The translations under genes were made by a program, and so were the position numbers. Below are positions 16,882-25,639 of a DNA stretch of 64,000 bases, in pieces; within the stretch, counting starts at the first letter, position 1, and the number at the start of each line of letters is the position of its first letter. The notes beneath the pieces were generated by a model. It ran no database searches. It was not told the origin of the DNA and saw nothing but the letters and a program-made list of their open reading frames with translations. Source of the stretch: Alkaliphilus metalliredigens QYMF (GTDB lineage Bacteria; Bacillota; Clostridia; Peptostreptococcales; Natronincolaceae); contig NC_009633.1 in the NCBI RefSeq assembly GCF_000016985.1, positions 2,046,001 through 2,110,000 on the forward strand, given 5' to 3'.

Positions 16882-16927
16882 ATGAGAATAAAGACATAGC
16901 TTGATTAAGCTGTGTCTTTATTCTCAT
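16882..16927 (+). terminator. Long stem-loop between enzyme and activase genes
   Basis: ATGAGAATAAAGACA pairs with TGTCTTTATTCTCAT, extended inward by AGCTT/AAGCT around a GATT loop, giving ~20 bp with one mismatch. Only a weak T tract is in the 3' arm. It starts right after the enzyme stop and probably attenuates or stabilises transcripts so that less activase than enzyme is made. Confidence 0.6.
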
Positions 16928-16955
16928 AGGCAAATTTGAGCCAGGAGGAATTGAT

Positions 16956-17861
16956 ATGAGTAACGTAAGTGGATACTTCATGGAACTACAGAATTTTTCT
17001 GTTAATGACGGAAATGGAATCAGAACAGTTATTTTCTTTGCTGGCTGTCCCCTCAAATGTCAATGGTGCTCTAATCCAGAAGGTTATACAAGTTCTAACA
17101 AAGTAGCATACTATAAAAAAATATGCATGAAATGTGAAAGATGTATTCAAGTATGTCCATATAAAGTAGGCATGGATCTAAACAGCCCACTTGAAAGAAT
17201 AAGATGCAAGTCCTGCGGCATTTGTGTAAAGCTATGTCCAACGAATAGTAGAAAAAATTTAATTTATTATTATAACACCGAACAAATATTAAAAATGATA
17301 GAAAAACAAGAAATTTTTTATAGGTATTCAGGTGGCGGTGTTACATTTTCAGGAGGTGAAGCAGCTCTGCAAGCGGATATACTGAGAGATCTTGTATGCA
17401 AACTTTATGATAAAGCGATAGACTTGGCCATTGAGACTTCTGGGTATTTTAATTTTGATGATATGAAAGACATATTAGAAAAACTAAATTTAATATTTAT
17501 AGACATAAAACATATGGATGACAAAAAACATAGATTTTATACAGGACTAAGAAACACAAAGATATTAAATAACATATTAAGGCTTAATGAATTGAAAGTA
17601 GCTGTGGTAGTTCGCATACCAGTCATTGACGGAGTGAATTCTGATGTCGAGAATATTAGAAGAACTGCTAAATTTGTTAAATCTAATATAGATATGCCCA
17701 AATTAGAGTTATTGCCATTTCATTCATTTGGAGATAGCAAATATGAGGCTCTTAGTTTAGAAAAACCATCAAGACACTTTAAAACACCATCACAGGAACA
17801 CCTAAGAAAGTTATATGAAATCGTTGAAAGTGAAGGTGTTGAGGTAGTTAGTTATAGGTAA
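16956..17861 (+). CDS. Glycyl radical enzyme activating enzyme (radical SAM)
   Basis: A 301-residue radical SAM activase. The SAM cluster motif is GCPLKCQWCSNP (C-x3-C-x2-C). It is followed by a two-cluster ferredoxin insert, CMKCERCIQVCP and CKSCGICVKLCP, typical of activases other than PflA. SGGGVTFSGGEAALQ provides the SAM-binding GGE motif. It installs the radical on the upstream enzyme's Gly using 5'-deoxyadenosyl radical. AGGAGG precedes ATG 16956. Extra clusters support a non-PFL class for the pair. Confidence 0.92.
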   Translation: MSNVSGYFMELQNFSVNDGNGIRTVIFFAGCPLKCQWCSNPEGYTSSNKVAYYKKICMKCERCIQVCPYKVGMDLNSPLERIRCKSCGICVKLCPTNSRKNLIYYYNTEQILKMIEKQEIFYRYSGGGVTFSGGEAALQADILRDLVCKLYDKAIDLAIETSGYFNFDDMKDILEKLNLIFIDIKHMDDKKHRFYTGLRNTKILNNILRLNELKVAVVVRIPVIDGVNSDVENIRRTAKFVKSNIDMPKLELLPFHSFGDSKYEALSLEKPSRHFKTPSQEHLRKLYEIVESEGVEVVSYR

Positions 17862-18207
17862 ACTCAGATCACTGAACTTAGAAAATGATTACGTCAGTTT
17901 CTGGTAATTATCCTAAAAGTGCAAAACCATAATAATATAAAAGTTGCAATATATCAAGAAGGGCTGCTATCACGATACTTGTGTTCTCTAGATCTACTGT
18001 TAACTTATATTGATCATTTTTTTCTCTCTGTAAGTCTTTATCATAAGCTGACTGGTTAAAACAACTGAAATAGCCTGGCTCCATACTATATTGTATTTTC
18101 ACAGTGAAAGAGACTATGGGAAAAATGTTCATATTTTGAATATTTTTTTACACAAATTGGCAATAATAAACATAAAGAAAATAATACGATACATAAGAAG
18201 GTTGAAT
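17862..18207. other. Intergenic region with a dispersed repeat
   Basis: 346 bp. It contains one copy of the 48-bp repeat (17888-17935). A minus-strand frame (17908-18084) beginning MEPGYFSCFNQSAY and ending in a hydrophobic DILQLLYYYGFALLG is open but lacks a ribosome site; its last codons fall inside the repeat. An AT-rich stretch before 18208 may carry the next promoter. Confidence 0.4.
17888..17935 (+). repeat. 48-bp dispersed repeat, copy 1
   Basis: Starts ATTACGTCAGTTTCTG and ends AAAGTGCAAAACCATAATAA. It matches the reverse complement of 46018-46065 at 43 of 48 positions. Both copies are intergenic. It may be an insertion sequence terminus left behind, a small non-autonomous element, or a shared regulatory element. 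Confidence 0.7.
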
Positions 18208-19491
18208 ATGCTAAATAAGGTAAAAAAAGAAGACGTTCGCCTAGTAAGAATGTATATGGATGTTTTAGGGATTAACTACTTACATAGAAGTAATCCCTGG
18301 ACCGCTGCATGGTGGTCTGCTGCTTTACCTGGTTTCGGTCATCTATATCTTGGGTCACTTTTAAAAGGATTTTTATTCTTATCAGCAGAGATATATATTA
18401 ACATAAGAGCAAGAATCAACTTGTCTATCTTTTATACCTTTATAGGTGACTTTGAAAAAGCCAACAATGTTTTTAGTATACGTTGGGGACTGTTTTATAT
18501 GGCAGTGTGGGTTTTCTCAATTTATGATTCGTACATGTTATCTATACAGTTAAATCAATTATGTGATCTTGAAGAAATGCAAGAAAAACGATATTTTGAA
18601 AGATTTAGAATATCGAGCTTTGGCATAACCAGCATAAATCAACGTACTCCTTTGATCTCGGCATTTTGTTCAGCCGTAGTAGGTGGGATGGGACAGATCT
18701 ATAATGCACAGTATGTTAAAGGCTTTATTTTAATTGGGTGGGTCATGGTTATTAATTTCTACTCTCAGTTCAATCATCTGCTTTTTAAGTTCATAAATGG
18801 ACGTGAAATATTTGTGTATCAAGTTGATTGGCAATGGCTACTATTTTATCCTAGTATCATTGGATTCTGCATTTGGGATAGTTATGTAGGGGCAGTTGAA
18901 ATCAATAAGTTATTGGTTGAAGAGCAAAGATATACCTTTGGGAAAAAGAAACATTTCCATGTTATAGGAGAAGGGAGGAATTATCCTATGTATCTTTTAG
19001 GAACTTGTAAAGAGTCTATAAATTTAGAGCTCCTGATAGGCACTTTGAAAACCACTGGATTTAATAAATACGAGGTTATTTTTTTAGACCGTTTAAATAA
19101 TGATAAGGGTAAAACCGGAGATAGTATTCGTCAATCCGATGGAATTAGCAATTTTAATGGTGCGATGTGTGGAGCTACTGTTTTGATGTTATTTGGAACG
19201 ATGTGGGGAGGGTCTCTTATTCCTGGAGGACCCATTGCCATTGGCTTAGCAGGTTTTTTTATTGGAAGCATATTAGGTTACATAATAGATCGCTACATAA
19301 TAGGGTGGATAAGGGCAAGATTGAAGCTAGATTCTATTAAAGGGAGCAATCCAGTAGATGGAGAAGTGATGATATTAGTGAAAGTATACAACAAGGATCA
19401 ATATGATTATTTGAGTACACTTTTTGCTGAGAGAGATGTCCGATTTGTGGGGAAAATAGAAGGAGAATCACTGGCAGCGTTAGTTTCTTAA
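18208..19491 (+). CDS. TM2-like multi-pass membrane protein
   Basis: A 427-residue protein with two TM2-like units: NPWTAAWWSAALPGFGHLYLG (pattern P-G-x-G-x-x-Y-x-G) near residue 30 and VVGGMGQIYNAQYVKGFIL near residue 160, each followed by hydrophobic helices. A further hydrophobic Gly-rich hairpin lies near residues 325-370 and the C-terminus is soluble. It is probably a cytoplasmic membrane protein of unknown role. ATG 18208 follows AGAAGG; the longer frame from 18091 has no ribosome site. A lipoprotein gene follows 16 bp later, suggesting an operon. Confidence 0.65.
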   Translation: MLNKVKKEDVRLVRMYMDVLGINYLHRSNPWTAAWWSAALPGFGHLYLGSLLKGFLFLSAEIYINIRARINLSIFYTFIGDFEKANNVFSIRWGLFYMAVWVFSIYDSYMLSIQLNQLCDLEEMQEKRYFERFRISSFGITSINQRTPLISAFCSAVVGGMGQIYNAQYVKGFILIGWVMVINFYSQFNHLLFKFINGREIFVYQVDWQWLLFYPSIIGFCIWDSYVGAVEINKLLVEEQRYTFGKKKHFHVIGEGRNYPMYLLGTCKESINLELLIGTLKTTGFNKYEVIFLDRLNNDKGKTGDSIRQSDGISNFNGAMCGATVLMLFGTMWGGSLIPGGPIAIGLAGFFIGSILGYIIDRYIIGWIRARLKLDSIKGSNPVDGEVMILVKVYNKDQYDYLSTLFAERDVRFVGKIEGESLAALVS

Positions 19492-19507
19492 TAAGGAGGA
19501 TAAAGCT

Positions 19508-20113
19508 ATGTTAATGACAAGCTTTCTTCGGACTACTCTAATACTGCTAGTCTGTTTAAGCTTAACAGCATGTGGAGCTGATGGACCAATTCACTTCTAC
19601 GAGCCAGTAGAACATTTAATGAAATTAGATGCTAAGCTGAATGAATTTCCATTACCTCAAGAGGCTCAAGATATGGAAAGAGTAAAGAATCAAAAAAATA
19701 AAAACATTAAATCCAGTTATAAATTAGATGGGTTAGATGAATTCAAATCCTTAGACATTGTGAAAGATGTAAAAATAGATAAAAATAAATTAGATGTTGA
19801 ATTCCTCGTTGAGAGTATAAATAAAGAAGATGATAAAGAACAGCCACTAACTGAATATATTTGGGAGAATACACTATTTTTGATTTATACTATTGTAGAT
19901 ACTTTTCCCGAAATAGAAGAAATGCGATTACATGCAGGATATTATTATTTAGATAAAGTAGGACAACCATATAAACAAGTGATTTTTATTGCTAATACAA
20001 CAAGAAAGTCTACAGAAAAAATAAATAGAGATTATTTTAGAGAAGAAATGTTAGAGGAATTATTAGACTATTATATTGCAAAAGATGCGATTAAACTATA
20101 TGAAGAAAATTAA
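19508..20113 (+). CDS. Putative lipoprotein, function unknown
   Basis: A 201-residue protein with a signal peptide and lipobox LTAC|G, so probably attached to the outer membrane face. The mature part is strongly charged, with a Lys/Asn-rich linker and a C-terminal mixed alpha/beta region. No motif allowed a family assignment. It is preceded by AAGGAGG and follows the TM2-like gene by 16 bp, so the pair may act together at the envelope. Confidence 0.65.
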   Translation: MLMTSFLRTTLILLVCLSLTACGADGPIHFYEPVEHLMKLDAKLNEFPLPQEAQDMERVKNQKNKNIKSSYKLDGLDEFKSLDIVKDVKIDKNKLDVEFLVESINKEDDKEQPLTEYIWENTLFLIYTIVDTFPEIEEMRLHAGYYYLDKVGQPYKQVIFIANTTRKSTEKINRDYFREEMLEELLDYYIAKDAIKLYEEN

Positions 20114-20118
20114 CATGG

Positions 20119-20278
20119 ATATATGTGAGTCACTAGCTCCAGCTTTATCAATATAGTTGAATAGAAGGTTATTAAAGGAAGGCTTTTTATTGATTTCAAC
20201 AAAGTCTTCTATTTCTTCTGGTGTAATACTTTGATAAGGAATATTTATTTCATCACATAACATTGATTGTTCAACCAT
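20119..20278 (-). pseudogene. Fragment of an ANIDRKLFSK-type Firmicute protein
   Basis: About 53 codons on the minus strand read LCDEINIPYQSITPEEIEDF then KPSFNNLLFNYIDKAGASDSH. This resembles the segment that precedes the KRANIDRKLFSKI motif in a widespread Firmicute family with a C-terminal helical module. The fragment stops making sense at ~20120, and both termini are missing. It is an internal piece left by deletion. The family link is from memory. Confidence 0.45.
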
Positions 20279-20529
20279 AAGACAATCAGAAAAAAGGTGC
20301 AGATCTATGTATTATTCTAATTCTTTTATTGAAAAACAAAGACAGATGGAAGGCAATACAATTGTTGCGACGGCACTCAGATGTGTAGAATCAATCGAGA
20401 GGGAATAGGCTTTACTCTACCTGTAGGGGTAGGTGCTGTCATTTTGTAATCATAGTACCATTTAATATTATTTCATGATGTGATACTATAGAATATGATA
20501 AAAAGAAATTAATAAGAAGTAATCTTGTA

Positions 20530-20558
20530 TTGTAAAATAATTAAAATTATATTATACT
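20530..20558 (+). promoter_or_regulatory. Sigma-A promoter of the NYN gene
   Basis: TTGTAA (20530-20535), 17 bp, TATACT (20553-20558). The predicted start is near 20565, giving a ~125-nt leader before ATG 20690. Confidence 0.7.
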
Positions 20559-20575
20559 AATGATTTGCAGTACAG

Positions 20576-20641
20576 CAAATTCATTCTAGGTCAGAAAGTC
20601 ATGGAATCTGAAGGCCAGTATGCTTTCTCCCATGAAATTTG
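20576..20641 (+). ncRNA. Structured leader RNA candidate
   Basis: Right after the predicted transcription start, CAAATTCAT (20576-20584) pairs with ATGAAATTTG (20632-20641, one bulged A), enclosing AGAAAG (20593-20598) with CTTTCT (20623-20628) and an inner loop of ~24 nt. The nested stems and compact size suggest a cis-regulatory RNA. No known riboswitch class was recognised, and there is no terminator, so any control would be translational or by stability. Confidence 0.4.
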
Positions 20642-20689
20642 ATTGTACCAAGAAAGATAGAACAATAATTGTTATTAAGGGGATGTCAT

Positions 20690-21442
20690 ATGGAAAATGA
20701 TAAGAAAATTGCAGTTTTAATTGACGCTGATAATGTGTCAGGAAAATACATAAAATTTATATTTGATGAAATTTCTAACCATGGAACGCCGACCTTTAAG
20801 CGGATTTATGGAGATTGGACAAACCCTCAATTGTCATCATGGAAATCTGTGCTACTGAATTACTCTATAACGCCAATCCAGCAATATAGCTATACAACGG
20901 GCAAGAATGCCACGGATGCAGCATTAATTATTGATGCAATGGACATTCTCTACTCAAATAACGTAGATGGTTTTTGCATCGTTTCAAGTGATAGTGACTT
21001 TACAAGGTTGGCTGCCCGCCTAAGAGAGGCTGGTATGTATGTCATTGGCATGGGAGAAAAGAAAACCCCTGCGCCTTTTATAGCTGCCTGTGAAAAATTT
21101 AAATACCTTGAAGTTTTAGCAGCAATTCCTGCAAATTCTTACAAAAATGCTGGAAAGACAGAAAAGCAAGTGGATTTAAAAGAAGGTATGGCAAATACCA
21201 AAGAGCTAATTGGATCGATCAAGATTATTATAACGGAAAGTTCAGATGAGGATGGCTGGGCCTATTTGGGTGAAGTTGGAAAAAGACTCAATAAACGTTA
21301 TCCGGATTTTGATACAAGGAACTATGGTTACCCAAAGCTCACACCTCTTTTATTGTCCTTAAGGCAATTTGAAGTCCAGTCACGTAAAACTAGCAATCCA
21401 CATGTTACCCATTATTTCATCAAAAATAAAATTTCAAAATAG
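20690..21442 (+). CDS. NYN domain protein with C-terminal OST-HTH/LOTUS domain
   Basis: A 250-residue protein. Residues ~5-145 are a LabA-like NYN (PIN-type nuclease) domain with conserved acids in VLIDADNVS, NATDAALIIDAMD and IVSSDSDFTRLA. Residues ~175-250 resemble the OST-HTH/LOTUS RNA-binding fold (DGWAYLGEVGKRLNKRYPDF). The protein is probably a metal-dependent RNase or RNA-binding factor. ATG 20690, with AAGGGG upstream, is preferred to the earlier TTG. Monocistronic, ended by the terminator at 21470. Confidence 0.85.
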   Translation: MENDKKIAVLIDADNVSGKYIKFIFDEISNHGTPTFKRIYGDWTNPQLSSWKSVLLNYSITPIQQYSYTTGKNATDAALIIDAMDILYSNNVDGFCIVSSDSDFTRLAARLREAGMYVIGMGEKKTPAPFIAACEKFKYLEVLAAIPANSYKNAGKTEKQVDLKEGMANTKELIGSIKIIITESSDEDGWAYLGEVGKRLNKRYPDFDTRNYGYPKLTPLLLSLRQFEVQSRKTSNPHVTHYFIKNKISK

Positions 21443-21469
21443 GATTAGAATATACAAAAAAGCAAAGAG

Positions 21470-21509
21470 ACAGGGAAGACACTGATAAAGTGATTTACCC
21501 TGTTTTTTT
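21470..21509 (+). terminator. Rho-independent terminator after the NYN gene
   Basis: ACAGGG (21470-21475) pairs with CCCTGT (21498-21503), with an inner CACT/AGTG stem, followed by seven T. Confidence 0.8.
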
Positions 21510-21667
21510 AATCCCTTATGAAAATCCAACACATGGAATTGGGGTTTCATTAATATTCACAGTGATCGTCTGGTATTGTTGAGAATTGTCCAGCAGTTAG
21601 GGATAGAAATAGCCCTCTGTAATATGCAAAATACAGGAGGCTACGGTGCATGTTGCATTTAGTATAA

Positions 21668-22942
21668 TTAGGTGCCAATACTAGGGAGTTCAACCGTAAA
21701 GGTTGTACTCTCATTTAAAATACTTTTAACATAGATTTTTCCTCCATGTTGTTGGATGATTGTTTTTGCAATAGCTAAACCGAGGCCATAGCCTCCGCTT
21801 TTTCTTGCCCTAGATTGATCAATACGATAAAACCTATGAAATATTCTATCTATGTGCTCTTGAGTTATGCCTTCACTGGTGTTGGTTACAGATAAAACAA
21901 GACTACTGTGATATTTCTTTAAAGAAATAGTAATAATTCCTTTACTATCTGTATATTTTACCGCATTATCTAGAAGTATCATCACCACTTGTTGGATTTG
22001 TTCGCGACTACCGAGGCTTATTAAATTTGGCTCAACCATATAATCCAAAGAAAGGTTGTTCTCATAGATAACCGCGTCCATTGTTAAAATAATGTTTTCA
22101 ACTGCGTCACTTAGATTAAAGCTAGTAACAATCATTTTTACGTCTGAATAGTCCACTTGAGTCAAATACAACAAATCATTGATTAGCTTTGTCATCCTTT
22201 CTGTTTCGGATTTAATGTAATAAAGCCATTTGGATGGACCGTTGACTTGATCCTCCCCACTAGACAAAAGCACATCAATGTTTGTGTGAATAATGGTTAG
22301 TGGTGTTTTCAGTTCATGGGATGCATCGGCAATAAATTGTTTTTGTTTATCGAAGGCCTCTTCAATGGGCTTTATAGATTTATTTGCAAAAAATCTGCTT
22401 ATAAAGAAAATAACAATTAGCATGATGAATGCAACCATGAAGAAGGTATAAATAAGATTTGTAAGAAAACCTTGCTGTGAGGTAATGTCTAAAAATACGA
22501 TTCTGTAGTCATCAAAATGAGGCTTGATTACAAATCGCCAATACTGATCCTCAAGTTTTAGACTTCCTGAATCGGTATTTTGGGATAGGGCGGAGTTTTT
22601 TGCCCTTTCATAAAACGCGTCTTCTATGGTAAATATAGATGAGATCTCTAATAGATTACCTTCACTATCAGTAACTAGAGTAAAAGAAACAGAAGGTTCA
22701 CGAGGGCGTTGTACCGGAGCCATCTCAGACGGTATCACTTCAGTATCAGAATCACGTGGCGGTTGGTTTGGTCTTTCATTTACTCTACGGCTAAAGTCTG
22801 ATATCCGATGAAGCTCCATTTGAATATTTCTATGAACATTATTGTATGTTATTAAATAAATTGAGGTAAAAGCAATAAGCATCATAACAGAAATAATAAT
22901 TAAATTAAGAATAAGAAACTTATCTCTAAGCTGTTTAAACAT
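21668..22942 (-). CDS. Sensor histidine kinase
   Basis: A 424-residue membrane kinase. Two membrane helices (~11-31 and ~165-185) bracket an extracytoplasmic sensor of ~130 residues containing a Pro/Arg-rich segment (NERPNQPPRDSD). The H box is ASHELKTPLTIIHTN with the phospho-His, the N box LLDNAVKYTD and the G box GGYGLGLAIAK. It should phosphorylate the response regulator encoded directly upstream, with no gap between the genes. The pair faces the DUF4353/CotH genes, so its signal may come from the envelope. Confidence 0.92.
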   Translation of the reverse strand: MFKQLRDKFLILNLIIISVMMLIAFTSIYLITYNNVHRNIQMELHRISDFSRRVNERPNQPPRDSDTEVIPSEMAPVQRPREPSVSFTLVTDSEGNLLEISSIFTIEDAFYERAKNSALSQNTDSGSLKLEDQYWRFVIKPHFDDYRIVFLDITSQQGFLTNLIYTFFMVAFIMLIVIFFISRFFANKSIKPIEEAFDKQKQFIADASHELKTPLTIIHTNIDVLLSSGEDQVNGPSKWLYYIKSETERMTKLINDLLYLTQVDYSDVKMIVTSFNLSDAVENIILTMDAVIYENNLSLDYMVEPNLISLGSREQIQQVVMILLDNAVKYTDSKGIITISLKKYHSSLVLSVTNTSEGITQEHIDRIFHRFYRIDQSRARKSGGYGLGLAIAKTIIQQHGGKIYVKSILNESTTFTVELPSIGT

Positions 22943-23620
22943 TTAACTTTTCACCTCCAATATATAGCCTACACCACGGAGGGTATTGATCACTACCTTT
23001 GAAGTTAAGAACAAAAGCTTTTTTCTCAAAAAAGAAATATAAACCTCAACATGGTTATGTTCAACGTCAGAATCAAATCCCCAAATCTTTTCTATAATCA
23101 ATTCTTTAGAGGAAGCTAAATTATTACGTAAAATAAGAAACGCTAAAAGATCACTTTCTTTTAATGTCAATTTCACTTCCTTACTCTCTTTAGATAGTTT
23201 TAGGGTTGAGGGATTTAATTGAACATCTCCATATTTTAACGTACCATCTAGGATGACTTCTCCCTTACGCCTTGATATGGCTCTTATTCTTGCCAGTAAT
23301 TCTTCAGTAGCAAAAGGTTTAGCTAAATAATCATCGGCACCACTATCCAACCCCATCACTTTGTCAGTAATTTCTCCTTTAGCTGTAAGCAGGATTACTG
23401 GTGTTGCAATGCCTTCTTGTCGTATCTCTTTGAGTATGCTTAAGCCATCCATTTTAGGAAGCATGATGTCTAAGAGGATTAAATCATAAATGTCACTTAA
23501 AGCGTAATCCAATCCAGATTCTCCATCATGGAGAAGATCCACGGTATAATTATTTTTTTTCAACATTTGTGATAAAGCTTCTGCCAAAGGAATCTCATCT
23601 TCTATGATTAATATACGCAT
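22943..23620 (-). CDS. OmpR/PhoB-family response regulator
   Basis: A 225-residue regulator. The receiver has the acidic pair in IIEDE, phospho-acceptor Asp in LILLDIMLPKMDG, Thr/Lys in LLTAK and LAKPF. The C-terminal winged helix is seen in LTLKESDLLAFLI and HVEVYISFLRKK. It is transcribed with the kinase. The TTAAGG direct repeats upstream of its own promoter and of two others nearby are the likely binding sites, in keeping with this family's habit of binding 11-bp-spaced direct repeats. Confidence 0.93.
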   Translation of the reverse strand: MRILIIEDEIPLAEALSQMLKKNNYTVDLLHDGESGLDYALSDIYDLILLDIMLPKMDGLSILKEIRQEGIATPVILLTAKGEITDKVMGLDSGADDYLAKPFATEELLARIRAISRRKGEVILDGTLKYGDVQLNPSTLKLSKESKEVKLTLKESDLLAFLILRNNLASSKELIIEKIWGFDSDVEHNHVEVYISFLRKKLLFLTSKVVINTLRGVGYILEVKS

Positions 23621-23651
23621 AGCATACCCTCCGTTTTCATTGTTTTATAGT

Positions 23652-23731
23652 ATTATAGCATACCAACCCTTAAAGGAACCTTAAGTTGTTTATCGATACT
23701 TAAGGTTCCTTTAAGGTAGGGTTGTTACAAT
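23652..23731. promoter_or_regulatory. Divergent promoters with inverted TTAAGG operator pairs
   Basis: An 18-bp inverted repeat, CTTAAGGTTCCTTTAAGG (23699-23716) and its reverse complement (23668-23685), lies between the two-component genes and the DUF4353 gene. Each arm is a direct repeat TTAAGG-N5-TTAAGG (11-bp period). TACAAT (23726-23731, plus strand) follows the right pair by 9 nt and TATAAT (23657-23652, minus strand) follows the left pair by 10 nt. No good -35 hexamers exist, so both promoters look activator-dependent. Confidence 0.78.
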
Positions 23732-23768
23732 CATTTCGTACACAATACAAGTAAAGGAGTTGGATGAA

Positions 23769-25514
23769 ATGAATAGAAAATTAATTGCTGTGTTAGCAGC
23801 AGCTATGGTTATGATGACAGCTTGTGATTCCTCGGGGCATGTGGATACAGAGAAATCAGAAAACCAAGGTACAAATACGATGATGGGGACAATCACGAGC
23901 GCCAATAGAAGCGAGGAATCAAAAATTACCGATGAGATGTTGAATTTTGATAAAAAGACTGATACAACCACCAGTATCGATGAAGGCAATGAAATCATCA
24001 TAAACTTGAATGATGTAAAAGTAGGGGAAGATGTGGTTATTACAGAAGGTGGTAGTTATATATTGAGTGGAAAAATGTCTAATGGACAAGTCAGAGTCGA
24101 AGTGGATAAGTCAGAAAACGTTCAGCTCATACTCGATGATGTAGAGATCACAAATGAAAAAGGTGCAGCCATCTACATTATTAGTGCGAATAAAACCATT
24201 ATTACAGCCCTAGATGGGACAGAAAATTGGATATCCGACGGTTATGGTGATGTTGTTGGTGACATTGACATGGAAAATGAGGTATCCAACGCGGCGATTT
24301 ACAGTAAAGATGATCTTATCATCAATGGGGCCGGAATGCTAACTGTTAATGCTACCATTAATAATGGTATTAATAGCAGAGATGATTTGACAATCAGTAT
24401 TGCAGCCATGGTGATTCATGCAGTGGATGATGCCATTGTTGGGCGTGACAGTGTCATGTTAAAGGAGGTAGACATGACCATAAATGCCGGTGATGATGGG
24501 ATTAAATCTTCCAGAGAGGAAGAAGAAAAGGGGTACATCGTAATTGAAAGCGGACGTTATAACATCCAGTCACAAGGTAAAGGCATGAATGCAGAAACAA
24601 GTATTGTCATTTTAGGTGGAGAGATAACCATAGATGCCGTAGATGATGGGATTCACAGCAATGGAACCATTGATATTATGGGCGGCAACATAACCATCAC
24701 TACAGGGGACGATGGTATCCATGCAGACGATATGATCATCATCAACGGTGGTGACATAAAGATTTTAGATAGTTATGAAGGTATAGAAAGTGCTATGATC
24801 TATATTCATGGTGGAAATATTGATATTGTTGCCAGCGATGACGGTATAAATGCGGCAGGTGCTGGTGGTCAAGGGGGATTTAGAAGGATGCCAAATATGG
24901 CAGTTACTGATACAGATGTTCAATATAAACTTGTGATTACCGGTGGCATCATCAAGGTTAATGCAGAAGGAGATGGCATTGATGCCAATGGTTATATCTA
25001 TATGTCTGGCGGAGAGGTATATATAGATGGCCCTACAAATAATCGCGAGGCTGCCATTGATTATGACATCAGTTTTGAAATGAGTGGTGGGTTACTTGTT
25101 GGAGCTGGCAGTAGTAGTATGGCTCAAGCACCTTCTACAACTTCAACACAAGCCTCTATTGCAATGACTTATTCTGAAATTCAAAGTACAGGAACAGAGG
25201 TGGTTGTGCTTGATGAAGCTGGAAACAACATCATTTCATATGCACCTGATAAAGTCTTTCAATCTATCGTGTTCAGTACACCAGACATGATAAAAGGTGA
25301 GGAGTATACGGTGGTAACCAATGGAGATATAACCGTTAGTTTTGAAACAGCCGACAGTGTGACTTGGGTAAATGAATCTGGTGTGACAACTGGTGGCGGT
25401 ATGGGTGGCCCAGGAGGCCAGCGTCCTGAAGGTATGAGAAATTTCTCGGAGGACATGAAGCGTCCTGAAGGTATGGAAATGCCAGCTGAAGGAATGAGAC
25501 AGCCAAAAGAGTAA
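23769..25514 (+). CDS. DUF4353 carbohydrate-binding-domain lipoprotein
   Basis: A 581-residue lipoprotein (lipobox MTAC|D). After a linker, residues ~75-450 are a repetitive beta-helix-like region with recurring DDGIHSNGTIDIMGG-type units (DDGI and GG-x-I at each turn), the DUF4353 architecture. The C-terminal ~40 residues are Gly/Met/Pro/Glu rich with repeated RPEGM units. It is probably a cell-surface structural or polymer-binding protein. ATG 23769 is 9 bp after AAAGGAG. It is controlled by the TTAAGG promoter and precedes the CotH gene by 125 bp with no terminator between. Confidence 0.82.
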   Translation: MNRKLIAVLAAAMVMMTACDSSGHVDTEKSENQGTNTMMGTITSANRSEESKITDEMLNFDKKTDTTTSIDEGNEIIINLNDVKVGEDVVITEGGSYILSGKMSNGQVRVEVDKSENVQLILDDVEITNEKGAAIYIISANKTIITALDGTENWISDGYGDVVGDIDMENEVSNAAIYSKDDLIINGAGMLTVNATINNGINSRDDLTISIAAMVIHAVDDAIVGRDSVMLKEVDMTINAGDDGIKSSREEEEKGYIVIESGRYNIQSQGKGMNAETSIVILGGEITIDAVDDGIHSNGTIDIMGGNITITTGDDGIHADDMIIINGGDIKILDSYEGIESAMIYIHGGNIDIVASDDGINAAGAGGQGGFRRMPNMAVTDTDVQYKLVITGGIIKVNAEGDGIDANGYIYMSGGEVYIDGPTNNREAAIDYDISFEMSGGLLVGAGSSSMAQAPSTTSTQASIAMTYSEIQSTGTEVVVLDEAGNNIISYAPDKVFQSIVFSTPDMIKGEEYTVVTNGDITVSFETADSVTWVNESGVTTGGGMGGPGGQRPEGMRNFSEDMKRPEGMEMPAEGMRQPKE

Positions 25515-25639
25515 GAAGCAAGAAGAAGCTTAGAAAAGATTAAATCATGTAGAAGAAAAAGAGTATGTAAAGAGATATTTAAGTACTTTGTTGGGGATGT
25601 GTACCAAGGATATTAAAAATAGAAATGGAGGAATTTAGA

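Larger units (their letters stand above)
20114..20689. other. Intergenic region with gene debris and a promoter/leader
   Basis: 576 bp. It holds a minus-strand gene fragment (20119-20278), a 33-codon plus-strand frame at 20307-20408 (MYYSNSFIEKQRQMEGN start, no clear ribosome site, probably debris), a small CTACC/GGTAG hairpin near 20418, and then the promoter and structured leader of the NYN gene. Confidence 0.5.

Noticed and set aside
17908-18132. Minus-strand 74-codon frame between the activase and the TM2-like gene
   Set aside because: No ribosome site at either possible ATG and its 3' end lies in a dispersed repeat. Kept only as part of the intergenic description.
20576-20641. Assignment of the NYN leader to a known riboswitch class
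   Set aside because: The pattern was compared from memory with purine, THF, guanidine, SAM and preQ1 consensus features and none fitted.
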